Below are positions 26,110-39,400 of a DNA stretch of 64,000 nucleotides, one piece after another. Positions within the stretch are counted from its first letter, which is position 1. Every line of letters starts with the position of its first letter. Source of the stretch: Oscheius tipulae (lineage: Eukaryota; Nematoda; Chromadorea; Rhabditida; Rhabditidae). The notes below the pieces were generated by a model. That model saw only the letters and a list, made by a program, of their open reading frames with translations. It had not been told where the DNA came from and did no database searches. The stretch covers positions 7,564,001 through 7,628,000 of the forward strand of contig JASJZH010000006.1 of NCBI GenBank assembly GCA_037178975.1, in the 5' to 3' direction. The translations under genes were made by a program, and so were the position numbers.

Positions 26110-28884
26110 TCAGAGCAAAAAGAGGGAAATGGCTATGACCAAGATAGTACTGACAATACCCGAAGAAGACATCTCGTTCTGCATAGCTTGCGTCTCCAGC
26201 CATTGCTCATAAACGTAAGGCTGTTCTTTCATGTCGACGATAGATTTGGGGAACTCGTCGACGATGTGAATCTTCCAGCCAGTGTTGTACATTCCGTAGC
26301 TCTGAAAAGAGTTTGCAGTTTAACAGTCATTTTCTTAAGCGTTAAAGTTTTCAATGCTGGATGTCTGCAAGATTTTTCGTTCGTAAAACCTCGTACCTGG
26401 TAATAGAGTGTGTCAGGAGAAGTACTATCAGGAGTGAATGTGAACGAATTCGATGGTTTGTCAGTCTCGCACTTTAATCGGAGAGTCTTCTTGAAATCAG
26501 CGAAAGTATTGAATGATTCAGGATCAACGTTGTCTAAACATGAGCATGTTGACTGCATATCATCGACTCTTACCGTCATTGGACCAGAGGCAGAGTCGTC
26601 CAACATGTTCAGAAGGATCAGTTGTGAACCAATTGCGGGTTTTCGTCCTCTCCTCTTTAGACAGCTTTCCATAGCCTCCAAATGGATCCTCACTGATGTA
26701 GAGAGGGTTGAAGAAGTCGGAAGTGGACTTGTCCATTCCTCCTTCGACACTGATTCAAAATGTAACGATACAAATAAGAAAACATACATGAAAGTGTAGG
26801 CAATTCCTCTCTTCAAGTAGATGTCAGTCAATAAGCCATTGACGTACCAGACGTACTTTCCAGGTCGGTTCTTGGTCATGAACTGATAGCCTTTCTGTCC
26901 TCCTGGGGCTCCAAGCTGGAAAGTGAAGTTCCTGCGAGCCTCGTTGCCAAGAAGACCTGGTACTTTCCATCCAGAAACGGCGGATTCGACCTGATCAAAC
27001 TGAAAAAATATTTTTAAAAAGCCACTAGATTCAGGATTTTACATGTTTTTGAAGTGGCACGTAGGGAGGAAGTCGGTGAGAAATGTCAGAAACGTTGATG
27101 TGAGCAAAGTCGACACGGAACTTGTAGCAGTAGATGGCCAGCCAGTCAATATGGTAGATGTCGTAATCTTCAGGAAGCTCAATGATGACGTCCTGTCCAC
27201 CGCGGTAGCGCTCGTTCATGGCAGTGACACTATAAGCTCATAACTTATCTGTAAGAAATACGACTTACGATTCAGCAGTATCACGTCCACGTATTGGAAC
27301 CTTAATTCCTGCATCATGGGCAACATTCGGGCCACGTCCAACGAAGAAGTAGCTGTCTGAACAACTAACTTTGCAAGAAAAACTAATCATTTCTACCAGG
27401 TGCTTTGTCAGCGTCAAAGGCAAAGGCATAGACTTTGATGTTCTTCTTGTCCATGACAAGAACGGGACCAGACTCAATGTTATATCTCATAGCCTTGAAT
27501 TGTCCAATGAGAAACTGAGGCTTCGGAGGGTCGAGATGATCAGGAATGGAGATTGAAGCAAAGTTCGTTTCGTATTTTATACAGTAGAGAGAGAAGCTCT
27601 TGAAGCTGGTGATCTTGTGGTGAGCGGGGAGCAACAGAACAACTCTCTCTACGTTGTCGTATGCTCCAAGAGGCGTGATTCTGGAACATTGTATTCTATA
27701 AGAAGAACAACCCTTGCCTACCCGTATTCGTAAGTAGGTATTTTCAATCCCTCAGCCGTAGGAGAATCTTTCGTATCCAGCCAGAAGTAGAGATCTGAAA
27801 TCATGTTATTCACACCCACACTGGTACCCAACGGGGCAAACGGTCGTCTACTAAGGTTGGCAAGAGGTGCCGCAAGAGCCCTTGTCATGTACCACTTTCT
27901 ATTGTGTGCTCTCTTGTCAGGGTTACAACGGTAGTCTCTACTTTATTGGTCATCGGCAGGATGTGAGAAAGGTTTCCGTTAATCGGAACACGCCAACCTT
28001 CACCTCTTTAACAAGTGCTCCTAATCACCACTTGAAGTTCATAAGGATTCCGGCAGAGCAATTCACGAGGCAAATATCGCGACGCCTCGAGTAATCAATT
28101 TGGATAGTGTCAGAGAAATGTTGCACTTCCCAGAAATAGAGCTTTGACATGCCCAGATGTTCTACTTTTTTCTATTCATTAAGTTTTTGGGCTAAGGATC
28201 ATTGAACCTATATTTGCAGAAGATAGTCTGTGTATTAGTTGACATTTGGAGATGTACAATATCACGACTGTTCCCTTGCCCTGTGAATTCATGCACTCAG
28301 TCATTGTTAGCTGGTTAGCTACACTTCTATTTATGTACAGTCGTATAAGTGGATGTTGGAACAAAAAGGCGTCAAGTATCATCCTTTGTTTCGACAGGAG
28401 CCTACAACACCTGCTGTCGGCTGACAAACATGACCTCGTGCCAAAGAAGAGCCGCCAAACTGTCCTCACGATCACATTTACAGCTGCCACATGCTGGATC
28501 AAACAATACGGGCAAAACGTTGTTCGAGTCATACAACTTTTCGAAACAGTGAAGAGGTTGTAAAGGTACCTGGAGCATTGCCATTGTAGGTGAAGTTCAT
28601 AATCTGTAGAGCTGTCTCATTGATCACGTATACTTTTCCCTTAATGTTGCCATCGGAGAGATTGGGAAGTTCCCCCAAATAGACTCCGTAGTTCTGGTCG
28701 TAGTAGGCTACTTCTTGACCTCTTATCCCTGTAAAACTGTCTTTAAGCATCGCTCCTTTGAAAACTTTTCTTGGCCGATTCGTCACATTTGTTCAAGTGC
28801 GACTGGGTCAAGGATAATAGTTTTTTGCATGCTAGAACGAACCTGCGAGAAAAATGATGGAGAGAGCAGCTGTTCCTAGGAACA
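26110..28884 (-). CDS. Skeletor-like DM13-domain cell-surface protein
   Basis: About ten exons on the minus strand. The start at 28882-28884 lies seven bases after a TTTCAG acceptor, and the protein opens with a signal peptide (MFLGTAALSIIFLA). DM13 domain 1 has GKVYVINETALQIMNFTYNG then APDLYFWLD and SFKSFSLYCIKYETNF. DM13 domain 2 ends with DIYHIDWLAIYCYKFRVDF. Next comes a Skeletor-type cupredoxin-like segment (KYVWYVNGLLTDIYLKRGIAYTF). The C-terminus (SSSGIVSTILVIAISLFLL) is a hydrophobic tail after small residues, which suggests a GPI anchor or a single membrane segment. DM13 domains are proposed to do redox or hydroxylation chemistry; no substrate is known. Intron 2 is about 0.77 kb and the others are short. 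Confidence 0.8.
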
Positions 28885-31800
28885 TGGCTGGTCTGAAATA
28901 GTTTTAGAGTAAATGTAAAGAGGTGGAGATTGAGGAAGAAAGCTCAACAAGATGGTCTAATTGGTAATTGATTCGTGCGCAAGATCATAGCGGGCCAAAA
29001 ACATCCGCAAGGAACAAAAGTTTTCAAGACTTGAATATGGATCACGCTGTGTACGAGAATGGGAATGACCAGTTGTAATTGCTGTCACTGGACGCTATAT
29101 GGTTGTTACTTAGAGCATGCTGGGTATCTGAAGGTCAGGGGCAGATTAGGCGTCGCCGCCTTCAACTGTACTGACTTGGAGTGGGGGCGGTCCGAGCCGA
29201 CTGGCAGCAAGACAAGGAATTGTGACCAAAAATGAGTATCTAGGTAGGTGTGGGGCGTAGAAAGAAGAGACAGAGCGATTTATAGCCGGATTTAATAAGA
29301 GGGTATACAATGAGCGAGTGGTGGAGATGGTATCGCCCTAAAGGAGAGAGGGACACGGCCCTTGACCGAAAGCCGTGGCGCAATGTTGTGGTGGCTACTA
29401 GCACAGATGGACTCGCACTTGAGACTCACTTCATTAGAATAATTAGGCACGCTTAATCGCCTTAACCATGAACGATGCACATATGCTTGTCATTAGCTCA
29501 TATATCAAAACTGTTGGCACATTGGGGCAAGCGCGCAACAGTCTGACAACTGAATGGATTAGTACATAAGGTAAGGCTATTTGAAGGTTCTCGCGTGTAA
29601 AGACTAGCGCTAATGTTAAAGCTAGATCTCACATATTGTAGACAGATAGTACCACTGCAAATTGAAATCAATGAACACCTAGTGCTGTTGAAAAACGTTT
29701 CAAACACTAAAAGAAAAGTTGGGACTTTCCAACGGATCAAAAGAACCTTTCGCATAGTAAAATTGGCGAAAATGAGTCGCTTGAAGCTGTAGGGCCGTCA
29801 CGATTAAAAACAATCGACCATCATTCATTTTGTCGACAAAAACCACAGCTGGGACGCCAAGGACCCCCATTTTGACAGCTTTAGAGCCACCTGAGCTAAC
29901 AACCGTCGATGGCGTAACTGACCGTAATGCCATATTGTGATGACCGGATCAAGTTACCCTCATTTTTCGGAGAATTGACCTCTTCTTAATTGGTATTTAC
30001 CTGAGGCTATACTAGAAAAACAAGAAACGGATAATAATAGACTGTAGGTGATGTGCTAAGGAGTCAGAAGGGGTAATTGGCAAAAATCGGCATGGCAGAC
30101 GGTCACAGTGCCTAGGGATTGAAAGAGCGCGTGGAATAGCCTGTAATTCAGGCAATTATTAGGAACAGGTGAGCGGTCATTAGGATGACAAAGGCAAGAA
30201 CAGTGTTCTTTCTGGGGTCAGACTCGGAGTCGAGATTATCGTATTGCAATCGAAACTGAAGCTATAGTCAATTTGGGAACCAGTTAGCAGTTGAAGGCTG
30301 TTGACAGAATATGGGCAGAGGATGAGAAGACTTCCGGCAGAGGAGGAGGTAATAGAGGAAGTAACATAATGGCAATCCGAGCATGTTTGACGGGTTGGAG
30401 GCCGACCGACCCACAAACAAACGAGCACACGAAGAGGAGAGAGAGGCATCTATCCAAATACAGAAGAGGTCAAGCTACGCAAGGAGGGGGCAGCTCTAAC
30501 TTCAGAGATAGCGGCATGGCTTGTCAGGACGCCCAATAATTATCGTGCTCACAAGTCACAATAGGCTGGGACGATTGCATCGCGATGATAAGATGCAAAT
30601 CTTTGTGCCCCAAGGGAGTGAAACCTATTGGATTGTCTTGCGCAGTCTCAGTCGCTCTCTCTCTCAATGTCTTCCCTGGAATTTACGAGAAATTTCTTCT
30701 GCTGAGAAGAAGCACGCCGCAATTACGAGCGCAAAACTGGTCTCTCGGTTTTAGACGGAAGCTTACGGTTTCTTTTTGCACGAGGACATAATAATACGAC
30801 AGTTGGTAGTGTGTGGACACCACCCACGGTGAGGCGTTGGATGAGTAGAGAAAAACTTTTGTCCGGCTGTCGGCGGTCAATTAGAGAAGAGCGGTGGGAA
30901 GTGACCGTCGCAAACGGCCTCTCTGACACATGGGTTATTTTAAGCCGATGAGTAAGCCGAAATCCGTCGTGATATGTGAGAAAATGGCATCCTCCTGAAA
31001 GGGTGCCAAGCGGGTAGTCGGCATAGGGTCTTGTCAGTCGGATAATCCGAGATTGGTGAGTACCATCTGCTTGCAACATTGACTAACACACAAGGCAATA
31101 TGAGCAAATAAGCCTCCGGCACCTACCTACACTTTCATTAGCACGGATAACCGCTACCTAATTGTGAGCCTCCTGCAGATTCCTGCGAGGATTATTGTGT
31201 CTTGTTACTGAGACTCGTAGGCTAATAAGCTGAGAATATTGGGTTTCAATGGGAACTTGTCAAAAGATGATTTTGTGGCAGAATATCCAAATGCAAAGAA
31301 CGTGTCAAGCGACGTTATCTTTTCGGAAAAGTTGGTAACTCGGTTTGAAAGTTTCAATTATTACAAAAAGAAATGTTTCTGAATAAGTGTAGTAGTAAAC
31401 TGGCAGGTTGAAAAAGATGTGATGGTCTGATATAGGAACAATATGTGGATTGCCGTAGAGTCTGGTATGATGCTTTGAAATGGACAGTATTTGAAAGACA
31501 TAAGAGACAGAAGCCGAGTCGTGGAAAGCGTCAACCGGGTGCGATAAAATCACTCCCACCGCTCACATGCAGACCCTGTCTCCTTGGTTCAGATGAAAGT
31601 ACCGCGAATGAATTGTGACTAGCACGACCGCTATTACCTAGATCTATAACGGAATCATTTCATGCGAGACTGAGCTTGAAAGTCGCGCCGACCCAAATAG
31701 GAAGAAGTTGGACAAAAAACAGATCTGAAGCAGCTGGCGAGAGACCGTGCTGATACGGTTTCAAGAGGCTCCAGAGAGGGACATATGGTCCATGTCTATT

Positions 31801-33056
31801 CGGACATTTATCAAGAAGATCCCTTCACGCGGATTCAAGGATTAGCATTTTTAATTAGGCAGTGAGATGCAAATGTAGGAAAAGATTTACGATTTCAGCC
31901 AACTGCCTACTCTAGAGGGATGACCCTCCCAACAGAGACAATAACGGTTAAATGGGCTGCGCGCCTTCTACACACAACGACTAAGGTGTGCGGCTTGAAA
32001 TACTAAACCTGGCCACGGCTGTTCACGCACTGGAAATTTCAACAGTCGAACTCGCCGGAGGGAGAGAGTGTGCGCGGGATCGTGTGAAATAAACGAATAC
32101 CTAATGAATCAGGCCTCCAAAAAAAACAAGTTGGCATCTTGTCTTGATGAAATCGTACCGTCTGCCCCAGAACGTCAAATGAGTCATGAAATTAAAGCGC
32201 GTAGTCAGCCTCGAAAAAGGGGTTAAGACTAGCAGTATGTGGGGGAAGATGGAACCTGTAAAGAGGACCGGGAGGAGTTGCACAAACATCTGGACAATGT
32301 GGCGCGCTTATGGCTGTCATAGCTGAAACCCCAAAAGCATAACATATCCGACGAGACAAAATGGGCTGGAATAGTATTAACAACAGTCAAATGACCATCG
32401 TAAACCCGTAAATAGATCATCGAGTGTGGGAGTCTTGAAAGTGATCCGTGGGAGTCTGAGGGCATAAATGTCAAACGATTTTGCGACAGGAGATGTGACC
32501 GAAGCAGGGCTAATTGAGAGCGTATGCGGAAGAGGGCTCGCGGTGAGGGTGCGCGTGGAGTGCCTCGTGTGAACACGCGGCCACTGACCGTCACTGATAG
32601 CCATTGCGATGATCAAAAACGGGGACACGATCCTCGACTCAGTGGAGATAAAAACGGATTCGAACTGACGAAAAACTGTTGCTCTATATTGATCATTCGG
32701 AAAAGCATATTTTTGTTGACCAGATGTCTAGCTTGCAAAGGATCAAGGTCTGTGTACTCATGAAAAGAGGCGCGTGTGAACCTTTGGTTCACTGCAAGCG
32801 GTTTGCTTAAACGAACAGTCTTCAAAAATCCACACGAGAAAAGTACGAAAGGATGACAAAAATTTCTTAATCCTTTTTAGGTAATGGATAATCTCTTAAA
32901 TTTTTAGTTCCCACAAATTGCACTTTTCAGTTTTTGTCCTCTCCCTTCTGTCTCGCTTTCATCTTATTGCCCCGTCCAAGAGCGATCTGTGTCCACAAAA
33001 GTATCCAGCCGTCTAGAGTCTAATCACTTTTATTCACACATAACGGAACTGCGATT
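28885..33056. other. gene-free stretch
   Basis: About 4.2 kb with no supported gene. Open frames are short (under 125 codons), overlap on several frames and resemble no family. It should contain the promoter of the minus-strand DM13 gene at its left end and the 3' flank of the glycosyltransferase gene at its right end. No tRNA, snRNA or rRNA motif was recognised. Confidence 0.4.
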
Positions 33057-34588
33057 CTAGTAACCCAATTGAGCCGCAATTTTAGAGATTCTTTGAAAGT
33101 AGCCTCGGTAAATGGACTGTTTGAAGTCCTTTATGGCTGCCATAACTTGAGGAGTTGTTCCAATTAGATTGGGATCGTGGTTCCAGGTGGTATTTCTGAA
33201 TGTATGGGTAGCTTGAGTGGGTTCTTAGCATACCCCGGTGCACATTTGTCAAACTCAAAGGCGCCTACTAATGGATCATACCAATCTGCTGCTCTGTCGT
33301 GAGTTGTACTGGAATTACATGAAACTATCGACATAAAAAGACTCACTTTAGCGGAAGATTTTTTGTAGAATATCTTTTTAATTGGTTCGTTTTCCATCCG
33401 TGAATGATGAAATCATGGCTCGGATCCCAGATAGAATTTGTTAGCCAGTTGTCCCTTGCCCAAGCGGTGAACTGTGAACGTGTGAGAAGTGTCCAGCTTT
33501 ACTTACTTTTCTCATAATTTTGATCTTTCCAAACTTTTCATAGTTTCCAAGAACCAGTCTAATACAAGCCTCGTAGGTGAAGACGTCCTCCCAGCCCCTT
33601 GACTTGGCGTAAATGTCCATGCATGGTTGGAACTCTTCTTTCCTCGATTCAAAAACTACTTCCGCAACATATGCCTTATCAAATAAAATTGAATCGACAA
33701 ATTTTGGACTCACATGGATGGCGCCGTTATCGGTGCCATGAAACGCTTTGGGCAACTTGAACTCGTAGTCGGCAAACCCTGAAAGCACAATGTTTTAAGA
33801 CTTTTAAATGAAACGTTTTTTAACTAACTGGTTGAGTTGTGCGTACCTTTAATGAACTTTTTAGCATACTCCGTATTCTTCAGCAAATAACTTCCAGCCA
33901 TAATCTCCTGATTATAAAATCGATCGTAGAGAATCACATCGTGCTCTGGATCAATGAATTCCTCGATTTTTCTGAATAATGCTTTCAGAATTACATAAGA
34001 GTTGCTTGGTACCTTTTAGGGTTGACAACGCCCATGTCTGCGTCAAGAAACAGCAAATAGTCCACCTTATCCAGGTAGTATGACACAACACAATGTCGTC
34101 TGAAGAATTTCTGAAAAAGCTTGTGAGTTAACCTCTCGGTACTCACATCTTTATGTGGGCATTGTGTTTTGAATAAGGAGTCGTTAACAATTTGGAACTT
34201 ATAGTTGTGTGTTTTCGCATAACAGTTTAGAGAATCTGGAACATTATCGAATGAAGAAATTTAAAAGCGCTTACCCAATCCCCTTCTATAATTTTCCATG
34301 TTTGTTCCGCCTTCTATAACTACAATAATTAAGATATTCAATGCTCCCACTGGAACTTTTGCCGGCTTTGGCTCGCCTTCCATTTTCGGTGGTACAAGTA
34401 GTGAAATAGGGCTTTTTCTCTGAAAGATAAACTATAGTTCAGAGATAGAAAGGCTCTACCATTGGAGTCTCCATCGCTTTTGGAGTTTTTACCTCCTCTA
34501 TAGGTTTAAATGTCGTCAGCATACAAAACAGGACGATGGCTACTGATCCATATATTGCGAAGAACACTTTCCTCTGCTCGAAAGCCAT
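33057..34588 (-). CDS. DUF273 / GMA12-MNN10-type glycosyltransferase
   Basis: Minus-strand gene with about eight introns of roughly 35-55 bp. The N-terminus is type II membrane: MAFEQRK, then a hydrophobic helix (VFFAIYGSVAIVLFCMLTTF), then a proline/lysine-rich stem. The catalytic region has HCVVSYYLDKVDYLLFLDAD, whose D-A-D is the metal/nucleotide-sugar motif. EEFIDPEHDVILYDRF and FHGTDNGAIH are also typical of the nematode DUF273 family, and the C-terminus is RISKIAAQLGY. A Golgi-resident enzyme adding hexose to glycoconjugates is likely. The start at 34588 follows a TTCAG acceptor; an upstream in-frame ATG at 34603 would add five residues. An unspliced reading near 33715 would insert extra residues. 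Confidence 0.85.
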
Positions 34589-35399
34589 TTTCAACCTGAA
34601 CATGGCCTTGTATATAGGGAATAGACAACAGAAGGGCGAGCCATAAAAGGTAGATGACTCAGAGATGTGGTTTGGAGGGATGAAGCCAGTCGAAGAATAG
34701 TGAAATGAGTAGACGGAAGTGGAAAGCAGACTGGAGAACGGATACTGATCATGACACCCGTGAACATTAGCTGGATCTTCTATCTTTTCTCCCCTCTCGT
34801 TTACACAAGCCAACAAGGGGTGATGTTACCATTGTCGCGACTATCGCAAACAATTCATATCAAATATAGTTTTCAGGGGACGCGAGGGTTCTCTACACTC
34901 CCGAGATAAAAAAGAAGTGGATGCTGACGTTGAAAATGATGAGTAAGTAATTGGAGGGGACTGTATGTATCCTCTGGAGGACAAAAAACTGCAGTTGGAA
35001 TAGGCTAGCTGCCTAGGACAGCAGCGAAAAAAAACGTCCGAGAGCAGTAGAATATAGTCGGATCGTATTGAGAATAGCGGATAACAGCAAATATGTTTTT
35101 ATTAATTAGCAACAGAGGAAAAAAGACAATAAAGTAGGATTCTGAAAAGCCAATTCAGACACGTTTTTGGAGATTGCAGCACTGGAATGACACGAGGGAA
35201 ATGAAGTATTACGGAGTGTACTTGCAGGTGGCCGTCTGCAATAGGAAGATAAGATAAAGATTTGTACAAGAATGACCCATTACACTTAGAATTGCGTATT
35301 TTGCTTCCTCTCCTCTCAACCCTCTTCCCACTCATCGAGCCCACTTCCTTACCTTACCCTTCGAGCCCACTTGCAAGCCTTTGTACTTACTTTGTAGTT

Positions 35400-35525
35400 T
35401 TCGAACCGATTTCCGACATTTTTAACCCACTTCTATTCCTTGAACCCACCCTCTTATCTGTTGATCCCATTTCCCATCCTTTAAACTCAATTCCCATTCT
35501 TTAACCCCCAGTTCCATTCTTTTAA
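35400..35525. repeat. degenerate tandem repeat, period about 20 bp
   Basis: Successive imperfect units of the type CCCATTCTTTAACCC occur from about 35400 to 35525, with weaker units extending left to about 35330. Units vary in length and sequence, as in an old minisatellite. Confidence 0.55.
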
Positions 35526-35677
35526 AGGGACAGTCCAGTTATGGCTGAATGGCGCGTTTTTTTTCAAACGGGTGCCGCGATGAACTTACCTGAAAATCAA
35601 TGGTTTGCATTTTTCGGTGCTTTACACACATTTTCTGGTTTTCTAGGTGGTCTCAATCGATCCGCCGTCATATTTCG

Positions 35678-35812
35678 CCCTAGAATCGTCTTTTTCCCCA
35701 GAAAAAATACTAAGGAAAATAGAGGATGTTGACGAAACACTATTTTAACCTTGCACGGACATTTTCTCAATTTTCCTTGAGAATTTCCCAGCGAAAGTAG
35801 ACGATTCTAGGG
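35678..35812. repeat. fold-back (hairpin) element
   Basis: CCCTAGAATCGTCT at 35678-35691 is the exact reverse complement of AGACGATTCTAGGG at 35799-35812. Further inward, AAGGAAAAT and ATTTTCCTT blocks also pair, so the whole 135 bp can fold back on itself imperfectly. This resembles a MITE or fold-back transposon remnant; no target-site duplication was identified. Confidence 0.6.
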
Positions 35813-36400
35813 TTGAATTTCAGAGCAGTAATGTAGCTTACTCGAAGCCCTGCAAAATAAGGCTTGAAAGGGAGTGATCAGAAGACCCTCAGATTTTGCC
35901 TTAACGGTCAGAGGAAAAGCGGTATGCTTCGATCTTGGCCTAAGGTAAATTTTCAGAGCAATGGCCCTCCGAAAGTGCGCGCAGGGTGTTACCATGATCC
36001 CAGCTGTTTAATCTAAATGTTTTGCGAAGAGAACAACGTAGTTGCCCAACAAATTTACCAACAACGCGAGATCGGGATATACCGTTCTATTCTCTCACGC
36101 AGCATTACGTCCTACCCTAAAATGAGTGAAATCCAAAGACACGTAGGGTATATCATACCGGAACTACGAAATTTTCCTGTGCAGTTACCAGAACATGTAG
36201 TTCCTTTCCTATAGCAACTTCAGAGTGCCATATGCTTTTGCTCCCACCCCATCATACAGCTGATCACTATCATCTCCTATATTTCTCTATAAAACTGTCT
36301 ACATTTTACTCTACCCTCTTATTTCTTTCCTGTCACGTCTTGCCCTCCTTGCTTCCTCTTCTATCAATTCAAGCATAGGCATTCCCTCAAACAGTCTTAG

Positions 36401-39400
36401 TTAGTTCAAACATACCGGAGTTCCCTTCAAATCCGGTGGCAGTCTCAAATGATCGTAGGGTAGATACAAATGAGAGTAAGAGAGTCCCTTTGACGGCGAG
36501 AACACTGAAAACCAAAACACGTCCCTCATATCCGATTGGCCGGGAATCCTGAGCTGTATTGTCTCGCCGTAATAATCACGAAGTGATTCGCAGTCAAACA
36601 TCCCCACGACTCTGAATAACACGCTTTTCGTCGGCTGTTTGTTGATGTGAACATACGGATCGTACAACGGGACAATGTGTCCGGACAAATTTGGCAGTAT
36701 ATCGCGACCAATCATAAACCAAACAGAATCACCGTTCGTCCGAAGCGTAAAATTCTTGATCTCTATTGTTTTCATATCGTGGATCTGAAAGCTAATAATG
36801 TCTATTCTGTATTTGGCCTACATGAATGGATCCCGATGAGACATTGAACAAGCCGTTCGATGACAATGGTCGAACAGTCACTGGTGCTGGTGGAGAAAAG
36901 TTGGGGTCATTTGGCATCATGAGCGAAGCAACAGTTTCTTGTCTGTTATGATCACGAAGCGATATCCATTTCACATCGGAGACTTTTCTTCCTTCAGGCA
37001 AAGTCAGTAGCAAAGGTTGAAAGCCCTCGTACCATCCAAGTGGTTGAGGAATCTGTGACAAAGTTGAGCAGACTGATTTTGAACTTACACTGTAATCAAT
37101 GCTATCATATTCAGGTTGCCGCAAATGAGCACCAGGAGGAATCTCGGATGTGATCTCTCCTCTACCCAAGGATCTATAATCATTTAGTTTTATTTTTAGA
37201 GACTATTTTTGGACTGACCTGTTCACAGAAAAACTGGAGTTTATTTGCTCGACCCGGTCACCGTCCAAAATTCGCACCACTCCATCCTATAAAACTGGCT
37301 GTGAATAAGATGCAAATTGTTTGAACCTTGACCAACAATTCAACTGGCTCCTTTGGAGTAGGAGCTGGCACATAAGTTGGTGGCATCTCATCCTGGTTAA
37401 GAACAAATGGAATCGCTAAAATTGTATTTTTTCGGTACACTCAGTGTGATCTCACTTTGGCGCTTCAGTCTCAGCTCCTCTAGTGCTTTGAAGGCTTTAC
37501 GAGCTTCGATTGGAGATGTACCATTCAACGTCACGGTAGCCGGAATAGCATTCCTTGGTTTTGCTTCAATTGTCTGAAACATGTGTGAAAACGGTAGAGT
37601 TCGAAGTTACCGAAGCTTTTTCTAGAGCAAAAATGGACACGTCAACTCTTGAAGGCTGTACATAGAAGCCATTAGCTGAAGGCATCTGGTCAAGCATAGC
37701 ATTTGAGGTAGCTTCTTTCGGGCCAATCCAGAAAGTGACGTTTTCTAAACCTGAACCTTTCGTTACAAAGAAAAAATATCTTTACCGCTAAGGAAACTGA
37801 CAGGCTTGAAGTGGAACTTGGATACAATCAAATGTCTCTCATCCGCCATCCAAACCCCACCAGTCGCATCAAATCTTGTACTCGTGACCTGAAAGTAATG
37901 TTAACGAATTTGTTTGTCATCTCCCATTTTGTAGAGGTCGCCACGCATCGCAGAAAACTTACTTTTTCTGGAACAAAAGTTCCGCTGTAGCGACCAAAAT
38001 AGGGCAGTTTGTCCGAAGTTACGTTGAATTCTTTTTGTTTGGCAGGTCTGTTTGCTCTGATCCATTCACGAAGACGGCTTTCCTTCTCCTTGCGAGAATC
38101 TTCGGTGTTGTCTCCGCTGACCAAGACACTGAAAACAGGCATTAAATGCTTTTCAACAGGAATTGGAATGAACAATATAGCCAACACGATACTGGGGTGT
38201 ATTTTCCCGAAGGACACTGGCACTGTACGCGAAGACTGTTTTTCACTACCAATATGAAACGCGTGAGCTCACACACGTACGTAATTAAATGGACATACCC
38301 TATAGCAGGAGCCAATCCGTCTTCATCTATCTCACCAGAACGGATTGCCGCTTCCAGGATTTCTCTTTGAGACGTCGGTAAGTTTTCGAGCAACTGAAAT
38401 AATTTGTTGATTTGCAAAGCGTAAACAACCTTCAACGAGTTGATTTTCTCGTCGGGTAGTTCACTTATCGGTTTAACTGTTGGAGCAATGAGTTCCTTCT
38501 CTTTCTTCGTTTCTTCTTCGATGAGCTTCAACTGTTTCTCATGATCCTTCATTTTCAACTCGGAAAGGTTCTTCTCATGTTCCTTTCTCTCATTTTGCTT
38601 GATGGATGTGTGTAGAGCAGAGGTTGCTAAACTATCAATTTATGAAAATGGAGCTTGGAACCTTGATTGATAAGTCGTTCCATCAGAGTAGTCTTTGGAG
38701 GTGCGCTTGCTTCCAATGTAGCAGTTTCATCGTGGGCGCTACCAAATGGTAGAGAAGTTCTTTTCAATGCGTTGGCCATTATGTCAAGCAGACCGGCTTC
38801 CTAAACAGTGGGTTTTTGCCATTTTCCATCATATTCCTACCCTGCCCGGTTCTCCACCGACATTCAACAAGTTTTTCGTGATCTTGGAAATCGCATCCAA
38901 ATTTCCACTGTTTGCTAGAAAGCTCTCAATCGCATTTGGTTGTAGATTAGGAACACTTGGAATGGATTGTATGCCTTGTGCATTGCTCTGTGAGAAAATC
39001 GAGTTGACAATATTCCCTGCTGGTTCCAGAGAACTGAACTGTGTTCCGTCAACTACACTTGATGCTGATCTCAGTCCAGCCAGAGGAATTGCCGGATCGA
39101 TTCCTGAAAATCATTATGAAGATCCGTCTCCGTATTCAACATTATCAGCTCTTATCTCAGACTATGTCCGAATCGTTCTGATTCATAAAAACCTAAATAC
39201 CTGCGATATTGCTGACAGCGTGCTGGACAGGACGTCGTTCAGAAATATAGTTCGGCTGGTTGTTGTCCCAACTTCCAGCATGCATGGGAACACCATTCGG
39301 AATTTGAATGTCTCCGATAGAGGAACGGTACTTGACAGCTTGCTGAGCTGGACCCAGTTGATCAAGACCGTTGCTTGAAGGAATTTGTAGTGTGGATAGT

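Larger units (their letters stand above)
34589..36400. other. gene-free stretch with repeats
   Basis: No exon recognised. It holds a degenerate tandem repeat with a period near 20 bp (35400-35525) and a fold-back element (35678-35812), listed separately. An alternative last exon of the neighbouring DM13 gene could reach to 36319. Confidence 0.4.

Noticed and set aside
29700-29933. 77-codon minus-strand frame (GVLGVPAVVFVDKMNDGRLF)
   Set aside because: Looks protein-like in part, but no family was recognised and no neighbouring exon could be joined to it.
32620-32680. GGATTCGAACT sequence resembling a minus-strand tRNA T-arm
   Set aside because: No anticodon arm, D-arm or acceptor pairing could be laid out around it.
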